A stretch of 25,688 nucleotides of DNA from DASUBV01 sp035763085 (lineage in GTDB: Bacteria > Actinomycetota > Actinomycetes > Streptosporangiales > Streptosporangiaceae): assembly GCA_035763085.1 (NCBI GenBank), contig DASUBV010000320.1, positions 1 through 25,688 on the forward strand, given 5' to 3'. The position numbers and the translations under genes were made by a program. Under the pieces are notes generated by a model. It made no database searches. It was not told the origin of the DNA and saw only the letters and a list, made by a program, of their open reading frames with translations. Shown piece by piece: positions 6,656-13,749 of the stretch. Numbering within the stretch: position 1 is the stretch's first letter; each line of letters begins with the position of its first letter.

Positions 6656-7561
6656 GTGGGAATCGTGCTCGGGCCGCAGCAGTACGGCAAGGCGGAGACG
6701 CGGGTGGTGCGGGTCCGCCGTGATGACGAGTGGCACCAGATCCGCGACCTGAGCGTGACGACGGCCCTGCGCGGCGACTTCAGCCAGGCCCACCTGGCCG
6801 GCGACCAGTCGGCGGTGCTGCCCACCGACTCGCAGAAGAACACGGCGTTCGCCTACGCGCTGGAGCACGGCACCGGCGAGATCGAGGACTACGCGCTCGC
6901 GCTGGCCCGGCACTTCGCCGGCGACATCGAGCCGGTGACCGGAGCCAGGGTCGAGGTCGCTGAGTACGCCTGGGACCGGATCAGCGTCGGCAGCGAGCCG
7001 CACCCGCACGCCTTCGTCCGGTCCGGCCAGGAGGTGCGGACCACCGCGGTGACGGTGGAGGGAACCGGGCCAGGGCAGCGCAGCTGGGTGGTGTCCGGGC
7101 TGACCGACCTGGTGCTGCTCAAGTCCACCGGCTCGGAGTTCCGCGGGTTCCTCACGGACTCCTACACCACGCTGCCCGAGACCGATGACCGGATCCTGGC
7201 CACCTCGCTGACCGCCCGGTGGCGGTACGCCGAGCCCGCCACCGACTGGCTCGAGGCCTATGAGCTGGTCAAGCGGGTGCTGCTGGCCCGCTTCGCGGAG
7301 CTGCACAGCCTGGCCCTGCAGCAGAGCCTGTGGGAGATGGGCCATGCCGTGCTGACGGCCCGGCCGGACATCGCCGAGATCCGGATGTCGGCCCCGAACA
7401 AGCACCACTACCTGGTCGACCTGGCCCCGTTCGGGCTGACCAACAACAATGAGGTGTTCCACGCCGGCGACCGGCCCTACGGCCTGATCCAGTGCACGGC
7501 GGTGCGCGACGACGCCCCGCCCGCCGGTCCCGCCTGGGACACCTCGGCCGCCTTCGCCTGA
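6656..7561 (+). CDS. uox: urate oxidase (uricase)
   Basis: This 301-aa cofactor-free oxidase converts urate, O2 and water to 5-hydroxyisourate and H2O2. Two T-fold repeats are evident. Key residues are visible: Lys12 in QYGKAE, Thr57 in VLPTDSQKNTAFA, SGLTDLVLLKSTGSEFRGF in the second half, and the C-terminal APNKHHYLVDLAPFGL, then NNNEVF, which carries the catalytic-site His and Asn. I start it at the GTG at 6656, 2 nt after the HIU hydrolase stop, because family members begin a few residues before IVLGPNQYGKAE. The open frame to the left is a shadow of uraH. No C-terminal peroxisome-like signal is relevant; it is a cytosolic bacterial enzyme. Confidence 0.96.
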   Translation: MGIVLGPQQYGKAETRVVRVRRDDEWHQIRDLSVTTALRGDFSQAHLAGDQSAVLPTDSQKNTAFAYALEHGTGEIEDYALALARHFAGDIEPVTGARVEVAEYAWDRISVGSEPHPHAFVRSGQEVRTTAVTVEGTGPGQRSWVVSGLTDLVLLKSTGSEFRGFLTDSYTTLPETDDRILATSLTARWRYAEPATDWLEAYELVKRVLLARFAELHSLALQQSLWEMGHAVLTARPDIAEIRMSAPNKHHYLVDLAPFGLTNNNEVFHAGDRPYGLIQCTAVRDDAPPAGPAWDTSAAFA

Positions 7562-7581
7562 CGCCCGCCTGTCCACATCGT

Positions 7582-7593
7582 CCCTGGCCAGGG
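7582..7593. promoter_or_regulatory. 12-bp palindrome before the AraC-type regulator
   Basis: CCCTGGCCAGGG is a perfect palindrome in the 44-nt gap between urate oxidase and the AraC-family gene. It could be an operator or a short hairpin. The same CCCTGG/CCAGGG pairing recurs many times in the repeat array after the last gene of the block (17687-17880). In DNA this GC-rich, chance is a real alternative. Confidence 0.3.
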
Positions 7594-7605
7594 GACAATA
7601 GGAGC

Positions 7606-8550
7606 ATGAGCGCGGCCCACCGCGCGGTGGCGCGAGCACCGGCCGGGCAGCCCGTCCGCGAGCACGTGACGGCGCTCCCGGCTCCCGGGCTGCGCCCGCT
7701 GATCGCTCACTACAGCGGCTACCGGGACGCCGGCCAGCCGCCCGGCCGGCACCGCGGGCTGCCCTCGCCCTACCTGACGGTGATCTTCACCCTGGACGAG
7801 CCGCTGGAGGTGGCGCGGCACCCGGACCCCGGCCAGGCCGGCGGCCAGTTCGGCACGCTGGCCGGGGGACTGCACACCGCGCCCGCCCTGATCACGCACG
7901 ACGGCCGGCAGTCCGGGATCCAGGTCGCGCTCAGCCCGCTCGGCGCCCGGACGATTCTCGGCCTGCCCGCAGGCGAGCTGGCCAGCCTCGACGTGGAGGG
8001 CAGCGCGGTGCTGGGCTCGCTGGCCGAGCAGGTCCAGGACAAGATCCGGGCGGCGCGGTCCTGGGCGGAGCGCTTCGCCGCCGTCGATGAGCTGCTGTGG
8101 GCGCGGGCCTGCGCCAGTCCCGCGATGACCCGCGGCGGCGCGGCCGACCTGGCCCGCGGCCGCGGCCCCGGCGTCAGCCCCGAGGTCGGCTGCGCCTGGC
8201 GGCGGCTGATGCGCACCGGCGGCCAGACGACAGTGGCGCAGCTGGCCGCCGAGACCGGCTGGAGCGACCGGCACCTGCGCAGCCGGTTCCAGGCGGAGAC
8301 CGGGCTGAGCCCCAAGGCCGCGGCCCGGGTCATCCGGTTCGAGCGGGCCCGGCGGCTGCTGATGCGGCGCGCGCAGGCCGGCACCCGCCCGGCGCTGGCC
8401 GAGCTGGCCGCCGAGTGCGGCTACTACGACCAGGCCCACCTGGACCGGGAGTTCCGCGGGCTGGCCGGCTGCCCGCCCACTACCTGGCTGGCCGAAGAGT
8501 ACTCCGGCAGCCAGCCCGTCAGCCCCCGCCCGCTCCCCGAGCCCGGCTGA
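7606..8550 (+). CDS. AraC family regulator with DUF6597-like N-terminal domain
   Basis: A 314-aa regulator. Residues ~20-150 resemble the DUF6597 effector domain (LRPLIAHYSGYR, then LPSPYLTVIFTLDEPLEV). The C-terminal third has the two helix-turn-helix units of AraC proteins: VAQLAAETGWSDRHLRSRFQ and LAELAAECGYYDQAHLDREF. The ATG at 7606 is fixed by GGAG 1-5 nt upstream; the frame is open further left but lacks a site. It sits between the urate-oxidase set and the xanthine dehydrogenase set on the same strand, so it is the obvious candidate regulator of both, perhaps sensing urate, xanthine or allantoin. No PucR or HucR-type regulator is present in the window. The effector is not known from sequence. 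Confidence 0.92.
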   Translation: MSAAHRAVARAPAGQPVREHVTALPAPGLRPLIAHYSGYRDAGQPPGRHRGLPSPYLTVIFTLDEPLEVARHPDPGQAGGQFGTLAGGLHTAPALITHDGRQSGIQVALSPLGARTILGLPAGELASLDVEGSAVLGSLAEQVQDKIRAARSWAERFAAVDELLWARACASPAMTRGGAADLARGRGPGVSPEVGCAWRRLMRTGGQTTVAQLAAETGWSDRHLRSRFQAETGLSPKAAARVIRFERARRLLMRRAQAGTRPALAELAAECGYYDQAHLDREFRGLAGCPPTTWLAEEYSGSQPVSPRPLPEPG

Positions 8551-8600
8551 TGCCCACGGCCGCCGCCATGCGGGCCGGACCCGCCGGGGCTCTGGCGTGA
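8550..8600 (+). CDS. possible 16-residue leader peptide ORF
   Basis: An ATG overlaps the AraC-gene stop (TGATG) and opens a 16-codon frame ending in TGA at 8598-8600. It encodes MPTAAAMRAGPAGALA and lies in the 93-nt gap before the xanthine dehydrogenase FAD-subunit gene. It is directly followed by a small hairpin. No family resemblance can be claimed for so short a peptide. It could be translated by coupling, or it could be chance. Confidence 0.25.
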   Translation: MPTAAAMRAGPAGALA

Positions 8601-8604
8601 GATG

Positions 8605-8627
8605 CCCCGATCCGGGGAGGATGTCCT
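8605..8627 (+). promoter_or_regulatory. small hairpins upstream of the xanthine dehydrogenase genes
   Basis: CCCCG-ATC-CGGGG (8605-8617) is followed at once by AGGA-TG-TCCT (8618-8627). Both lie in the leader just ahead of the Shine-Dalgarno sequence GAGGAG of the FAD-subunit gene. Their place between the short ORF and the start suggests possible translational or attenuation control. There is no U-tract. Confidence 0.3.
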
Positions 8628-8643
8628 CCGAGGAGCTGGTGCC

Positions 8644-9531
8644 GTGGAATTCCTGCAGCCCGCCTGCTGGGCGGACGCGCTGGCCGACCGGGCCGCGCAC
8701 CCCGACGCGCTGGCGGTGGCCGGCGGGACCGACGTCATGGTCGAGATGAACTTTGACGCGCGGCGCCCGCCGGCGCTGCTCGACCTGACCCGGGTGCCCG
8801 AGCTGGCTGAGTGGGACCTGGATGACGGGCGGGTCCGGCTGGGCGCCGGGGTCAGCTACACCCGGATCATCGACGAGCTCGGCGGCCGGCTGCCCGGCCT
8901 GGCCATGGCCGCCCGCACCGTGGGCTCCCCGCAGATCCGCAACCGCGGCACCGTCGGCGGCAACCTCGGCACCGCCTCGCCCGCGGGCGACGCGCACCCG
9001 CCGCTGCTGGCCGCCCGGGCCGGCATCGAGGTGGCCTCGGTGCGCGGCACCCGCGTCATTCCCGCCGACGAGTTCTTCACCGGCGTGAAGCGCAACGCGC
9101 TGGCCCCTGACGAGCTGATCGCCGCGGTGCACGTGCCGCTGCCGATCGGGCCGGAGCAGTTCAGCAAGATCGGCACCCGCAACGCCATGGTCATCGCGGT
9201 CGCGGCGGTCAGTGTCGCGCTGCACCCGGAGCGCCGGGAGGCCGGCGCGGGCATCGGCTCGGCCGCGCCGACGCCGCGCCGGGCCGCGGCGGCCGAGGAG
9301 TTCCTGGCCGCCGCCCTGTCCGACGCCGGGCTGTGGGAGTCGCGGCGCGAGCTTCCGGACGCCATCGCCGCCGAGTTCGCCGCGCAGGTCCGCGCGGCGG
9401 GGGCGCCGATCGATGACGTGCGCGGCACGGCCGCCTACCGGCTGCACGCGCTGGCCGTCATGGCCCGCCGGGCCCTGTCCTGGGCCTGGAGCGACTACCG
9501 CCGCGGCAGCGTCGCCGCGCAGGGAGGCTGA
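8644..9531 (+). CDS. xdhB: xanthine dehydrogenase, FAD-binding subunit
   Basis: The 295-aa middle subunit (E. coli-style naming; PucC in Bacillus) passes electrons from the Fe-S clusters to FAD and NAD+. The FAD_binding_5 domain shows AVAGGTDVMVEMNF (residues ~23-36) and RNRGTVGGNLGTASPAGDAH, the pyrophosphate- and flavin-binding loops. The C-terminal CO_deh_flav_C domain contains IGTRNAMVIAVAAVSVAL and ends near YRLHALAVMARRAL. I chose the GTG at 8644 because AGGAG lies 8 nt upstream and the family begins just before FLQPACWADALA; an ATG at 8602 in frame would add 14 atypical residues. The Fe-S subunit gene follows after 8 nt. Confidence 0.93.
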   Translation: MEFLQPACWADALADRAAHPDALAVAGGTDVMVEMNFDARRPPALLDLTRVPELAEWDLDDGRVRLGAGVSYTRIIDELGGRLPGLAMAARTVGSPQIRNRGTVGGNLGTASPAGDAHPPLLAARAGIEVASVRGTRVIPADEFFTGVKRNALAPDELIAAVHVPLPIGPEQFSKIGTRNAMVIAVAAVSVALHPERREAGAGIGSAAPTPRRAAAAEEFLAAALSDAGLWESRRELPDAIAAEFAAQVRAAGAPIDDVRGTAAYRLHALAVMARRALSWAWSDYRRGSVAAQGG

Positions 9532-9539
9532 CTACGCAA

Positions 9540-10064
9540 ATGCGGATCACGGCAACCGTTAACGGGCAGCCCCGCGAGGCCGACGATGTCTGGCCGGGCG
9601 AGAGCCTGCTGTACGTGCTGCGCGAGCGGATGGGCCTGCCGGGCTCCAAGAACGCCTGCGAGCAGGGCGAGTGCGGGTCCTGCACGGTGTACCTGAACGG
9701 CGTCCTGGTGTGCTCCTGCCTGGTCGCGGCAGGCCAGGCCCAGGGCGCCACGGTGGTCACCGTCGAGGGACTGGCCGCCAGGGAGGCGGGCAGCACGGTG
9801 TCGCTGCACCCGGTGCAGGAGGCCTTCGTCGCCGCGGGCGCGGTGCAGTGCGGCTTCTGCACGCCGGGCCTGCTGGTCGCCGCGCACGACCTGCTGGCCC
9901 GCGTGCCTAGCCCGTCCGACCTGGAGATCCGCGAGGCGCTGGCCGGGAACCTGTGCCGGTGCACGGGCTATGAGAAGATCCTGGCCGCGGTGCACCAGGC
10001 CGCCGGCCAGCTCGCGGCGCAGCCGCCGCCCGGCACCGCCGGGCCGGCGGAGGCCAGCTCATGA
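9540..10064 (+). CDS. xdhC: xanthine dehydrogenase, [2Fe-2S] subunit
   Basis: The 174-aa small subunit (E. coli-style naming; not the XdhC chaperone). The plant-ferredoxin-type cluster ligands are in CEQGECGSCTVYLNG plus the Cys in VLVCSC (residues ~40-61). The second, helical-bundle cluster is bound by CGFCTPG (~102-108) and CRCTGYEKI (~139-147). All eight usual cysteines appear to be present. The last ~20 residues are a Pro/Ala-rich tail. GGGAGG lies 11-12 nt before the ATG. The stop overlaps the start of the deaminase gene in ATGA, so the deaminase is coupled to it. Confidence 0.95.
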   Translation: MRITATVNGQPREADDVWPGESLLYVLRERMGLPGSKNACEQGECGSCTVYLNGVLVCSCLVAAGQAQGATVVTVEGLAAREAGSTVSLHPVQEAFVAAGAVQCGFCTPGLLVAAHDLLARVPSPSDLEIREALAGNLCRCTGYEKILAAVHQAAGQLAAQPPPGTAGPAEASS

Positions 10065-11443
10065 GCACCCTGATCCTGGACGGCGGCACCGTCGTCACCA
10101 TGGACGGCCAGCGCGCCGAGTACCCCAGCGGGCACGTCGTGGTCACCGGCACCACGATCGCCGCCGCCGGCCCCGGCCCGGCGCCGGACATTCCCGGCGC
10201 CCGGCGCGTCGACGCCCGCGGCTGCCTGGTCACGCCCGGGCTGATCAACACCCACCAGCACCTGTACCAGTGGGTCACCCGCGGCCGGGCTGTCGATGCC
10301 ACCTTGTTCCAGTGGCTGACCGAGCTGTACCCGGTCTGGGCCGGGATCGATGAGGACACCGCCGGCGCCGCCGCCACCGCCGCGCTGGCCTGGCTGGCCC
10401 GCACCGGCTGCACCACCAGCATGGATCACCACTACGTGTTCCCGCGATCCGGCGGCGACGTGCTCGGCGCGACGGTCGAGGCGGCCCGCGCGGTGGGCCT
10501 GCGCTTTCACCCCACCCGCGGGTCGATGGACCTGGGGGCCAGCGACGGCGGGCTGCCGCCCGATGACGTCGTGGAGGACACCGACGCCATCCTGGCGGCG
10601 ACCAGCGCGGCGATCGACCGGTTCCACGATCCGGCGCCGGAGTCGATGCTGCGGATCGCCGTCGCGCCCTGCTCCCCGTTCTCAGTAACGAAAGATCTCC
10701 TGGCAGGAGCGGCCGACCTGGCCCGGCAGCGCGGTGTGCGGCTGCATACCCACCTGGCCGAGACCAGCGATGAGGACGCGTACTGCGCGGAGCGGTTCGG
10801 CTGCACGCCGGTGCAGTACCTCGACGCGCTGGGCTGGCTCGGCGGCGACGTGTGGCTGGCGCACGCCGTGCACCTGGACGACCGGGCCATCGCCCGGCTG
10901 GCCGGGACCGGGACCGGCGTGGCGCACTGCCCGTCATCGAACGGCCGGCTGGGCGCCGGGATCTGCCGCACCCGCGACCTGCTCGCGGCGGGGGTCCCGG
11001 TCGGCCTGGGCGTGGACGGCTCCGCCTCCAACGAGTCCGGCTCGCTGCATGACGAGCTGCGCCAGGCGCCGCTGCTGGCCCGCTCCGTTGGCGGCCCGAC
11101 GGCCCTGTCGGTGCGGCAGTCGCTGGAGATGGCGACCCTGGGCGGCGCGCGGCTGCTCGGCCGGGAAGCCGAGCTCGGCTCGGTGGAGCCGGGCAAGCTG
11201 GCCGACCTGGCGGTGTGGCGGCTGGACACCCTGCCGCACGCCGGCATCGCCGACCCGGTCGCGGCGCTAGTGCTCGCCGCACGGCCGCCGCTGGAGCTGC
11301 TGCTGGTCAACGGCCGGCCGGTGGTCGAGCGGGACCAGCTCGTCACGATCGACGAGGCCGCGGCAGCCGCTGCGGCCAGCCGGGCCAGCGCGAAGCTGGC
11401 GGCACGGGCCGGCCAGCGACCGGCCACCGGAGCCGGGCGATGA
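10061..11443 (+). CDS. 8-oxoguanine deaminase (amidohydrolase)
   Basis: A 460-aa amidohydrolase that most resembles the characterised Pseudomonas aeruginosa 8-oxoguanine deaminase, which converts 8-oxoguanine to urate and ammonia. The metal site is intact: NTHQH (His65, His67), HTHLAET, the HAVHLD histidine, and GVDGSASNES with the catalytic Asp. Blocks that mark this clade are TSMDHHYVFP, RGSMDLGASDGGLPPDDVVE, APCSPFSVT and HCPSSNGRLGAGICRTRDLL. A guanine or chlorohydrolase-type deaminase is the alternative. It is inserted between the Fe-S and molybdenum subunit genes of xanthine dehydrogenase with ATGA overlaps on both sides, so it is made together with them and feeds the same urate pool. 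Confidence 0.9.
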   Translation: MSTLILDGGTVVTMDGQRAEYPSGHVVVTGTTIAAAGPGPAPDIPGARRVDARGCLVTPGLINTHQHLYQWVTRGRAVDATLFQWLTELYPVWAGIDEDTAGAAATAALAWLARTGCTTSMDHHYVFPRSGGDVLGATVEAARAVGLRFHPTRGSMDLGASDGGLPPDDVVEDTDAILAATSAAIDRFHDPAPESMLRIAVAPCSPFSVTKDLLAGAADLARQRGVRLHTHLAETSDEDAYCAERFGCTPVQYLDALGWLGGDVWLAHAVHLDDRAIARLAGTGTGVAHCPSSNGRLGAGICRTRDLLAAGVPVGLGVDGSASNESGSLHDELRQAPLLARSVGGPTALSVRQSLEMATLGGARLLGREAELGSVEPGKLADLAVWRLDTLPHAGIADPVAALVLAARPPLELLLVNGRPVVERDQLVTIDEAAAAAAASRASAKLAARAGQRPATGAGR

Positions 11444-13749
11444 CCGGCCCGGCGCGGGTGCCCGGCGGGGCGCTGCAGCAGCTGCGCGGCCCCGGCGCCG
11501 GGGGAGTCGGCGCGAGCCCCCGGCGGCCCGACGGGACGCTCAAGGTGACCGGCCAGTTCGCCTACGGCAGCGACATGTGGCTGGACGACATGATCTGGGG
11601 CGTGACGCTGCGCAGCCCGCACAGCCATGCCCGGATCACCTCGGTAGACACGGCCGGGGCCCTGGCCACCCCCGGCGTGCTGGCCGTGCTGACCTGCCAG
11701 GACGTGCCCGGCGCCAACCGGTGCGGCCTGGAGCTGGCCGACCAGCCGGTGCTGGCCGAGGACGTGGTGCGCTATCAGGGCGAGCCGGTCGCGCTGGTCG
11801 CCGCCGACCACCCGGAGATCGCCCGCCGGGCGGCGCGGAAGATTGCCGTCGGCTACGACGTGCTGGAGCCGGTCACCGACGCGGTGACGGCGCTGCGCCC
11901 GGAAGCCGCCCGGCTGCACCCGCAGGGCAACCTGGTCCGCCATCTGAAGGTGCGCAAGGGCGACCCGGCACCCGCCGCCGACGTGGTGGTGTCGGGGACC
12001 TACACGGTCGGGATGCAGGACCAGGCGTTCCTCGGGCCGGAGGCGGGCCTGGCCGTGCCCGACGGCCAGGGCGGCGTCGACCTGTACGTGGCCACCCAGT
12101 GGCTGCACGTGGACCAGAAGCAGATCTGCGCCGCGCTGGGCCTGGGGCCCGACCAGGTCCGGCTGACGCTGGCCGGGGTCGGCGGCGCGTTCGGCGGCCG
12201 CGAGGACCTGTCCATGCACGTGCACGCCTGCCTGCTGGCACTGCGCACCGGCCGCCCGGTGAAGATGGTCTACAACCGCGAGGAGTCCTTCTTCGGGCAC
12301 GTGCACCGGCACCCGGCGACCATGCACTACGAGCACGGCGCGACCCGCGCCGGCCAGCTGGTCTACGTGCGGGCGGAGATCTACCTGGACGGCGGCGCCT
12401 ACACCTCCAGCACCCCGGCCGTCGTCGGCAACGCCGGCACCATGGGCGTCGGCCCCTACGTCGTGCCGAGCGTGCACATCGACACCTACGGCGTCTACAC
12501 CAACAACCCGCCGTGCGGCGCGATGCGCGGCTTCGGCTCGGTCCAGACCGCCTTCGCCTACGAGGCGCAGATGGACCGGCTCGCCGCCGAGCTGGGCCTG
12601 GACCCGGTCGAGGTGCGCTGCCGCAACGCGATGAGCCTGGGCAGCGAGGCGCCCACCGGGCAGATCGTGGACAGCCCCGCGCCGGTCGCCGAGATGCTCC
12701 GGCGGCTGCAGGTCATGCCGCTGCCCGGGCCGGCCGGCCCGGACCTGCGCGAGCTGCCGGGCGGGGTGGCCAACACCACGCACGGCGAGGGCGTGCGGCG
12801 CGGCGTCGGCTACGCCGTGGCCTACAAGAACGTCGGCTTCTCCGAGGGGTACGACGATTACTCCACGGCGCGGGTCCGGCTGGAGGTGGCCGGCGGCGAG
12901 CCCATGGTGGCCGTGCATACCGCAGCCGCGGAAGTCGGGCAGGGACTGGTCACGGTCGAGCAGCAGATCTGCCGCACCGAGCTGGGCGTCGACCACGTGG
13001 TGATCCGGCCCAAGGACACCGCGGTCGGCTCCGGCGGCTCCACCTCGGCCTCCCGGCAGACCTACGTCACCGGCGGCGCCGTGCGGGCCGCCTGCGCGCG
13101 CATCCGCGAGCAGCTGCTGGGCCGGGCTCAGCGACAGGCCGGCCGGACCATCGCCGGCCTGCGGCTGGAAGCCGGGCATCTGGTCTCGGACACCGAGGGC
13201 AAGGTGGCCACGATCGCCGAGGTGCTGGGCGGCGACGCGATCGAGGAGACCGCGGAGTGGCGGCACCGGCCGACGTACCCGGTCGACCCGGAGACCGGCC
13301 AGGGGTTCGCGCACGTCCAGTACGCCTTCGCCGCGCACCGCGCGGTGGTGGACGTCGACACCGAGCTGGGCCTGGTCAAGGTCGTCGCGCTGGACTGCGT
13401 CCAGGACGTGGGCAAGGCGATGAATCCCGACGCGGTGCTGGGCCAGATCCAGGGCGGCACCGCCCAGGGCATGGGCCTGGCCATCATGGAGGAGATCCAG
13501 GTCCGCGACGGGCTGATCCGCAACCCCTCGTTCACCGACTACCTGATCCCCACGATCCTGGACATGCCGCCGATGCAGATCGAGGTGCTGGAGTACCCCG
13601 ACCCGAACGCGCCCTACGGGCTGCGCGGCGTGGGGGAGGCGCCGACCATCTCCTCCGGCCCGGCGGTCGCGGCGGCCATCCGTGCCGCCACCGGCCTGGA
13701 ACTGAGCCGGGTTCCGGTGCGGCCCGAGCACATCACGGGGACGGAGTGA
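11440..13749 (+). CDS. xdhA: xanthine dehydrogenase, molybdenum cofactor-binding subunit
   Basis: The 769-aa catalytic subunit (E. coli-style naming; PucD in Bacillus), which hydroxylates hypoxanthine and xanthine to urate. The N-terminal aldehyde-oxidase-type a/b hammerhead domain covers ~35-145. The molybdopterin-binding part has GGAFGGRED (residue ~248), CGAMRGFGS with Arg at ~363, AAEVGQGLVTVEQQI, and the C-terminal GLRGVGEAPT whose Glu ~733 corresponds to the catalytic base of the family. The ATG at 11440 overlaps the deaminase stop (ATGA); the open frame to the left is a shadow. It resembles the actinobacterial purine-cluster subfamily, so xanthine is the likely substrate. The cofactor-insertion chaperone gene is not in the window. 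Confidence 0.94.
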   Translation: MTGPARVPGGALQQLRGPGAGGVGASPRRPDGTLKVTGQFAYGSDMWLDDMIWGVTLRSPHSHARITSVDTAGALATPGVLAVLTCQDVPGANRCGLELADQPVLAEDVVRYQGEPVALVAADHPEIARRAARKIAVGYDVLEPVTDAVTALRPEAARLHPQGNLVRHLKVRKGDPAPAADVVVSGTYTVGMQDQAFLGPEAGLAVPDGQGGVDLYVATQWLHVDQKQICAALGLGPDQVRLTLAGVGGAFGGREDLSMHVHACLLALRTGRPVKMVYNREESFFGHVHRHPATMHYEHGATRAGQLVYVRAEIYLDGGAYTSSTPAVVGNAGTMGVGPYVVPSVHIDTYGVYTNNPPCGAMRGFGSVQTAFAYEAQMDRLAAELGLDPVEVRCRNAMSLGSEAPTGQIVDSPAPVAEMLRRLQVMPLPGPAGPDLRELPGGVANTTHGEGVRRGVGYAVAYKNVGFSEGYDDYSTARVRLEVAGGEPMVAVHTAAAEVGQGLVTVEQQICRTELGVDHVVIRPKDTAVGSGGSTSASRQTYVTGGAVRAACARIREQLLGRAQRQAGRTIAGLRLEAGHLVSDTEGKVATIAEVLGGDAIEETAEWRHRPTYPVDPETGQGFAHVQYAFAAHRAVVDVDTELGLVKVVALDCVQDVGKAMNPDAVLGQIQGGTAQGMGLAIMEEIQVRDGLIRNPSFTDYLIPTILDMPPMQIEVLEYPDPNAPYGLRGVGEAPTISSGPAVAAAIRAATGLELSRVPVRPEHITGTE

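Noticed and set aside
10507..13731. 1074-codon minus-strand open frame opposite the deaminase and xdhA genes
   Set aside because: It is the antisense shadow of strongly recognised genes. Its translation is a low-complexity Gly/Ala/Arg/His/Val mixture without domain motifs, as expected opposite GC-rich codons.
11577..13745. Open frame extending the fusion gene leftward by 723 codons
   Set aside because: This part overlaps xdhA in another frame and reads as Arg/Gly/Pro-rich noise. The GTG at 13746 with GTGA overlap is the natural start.
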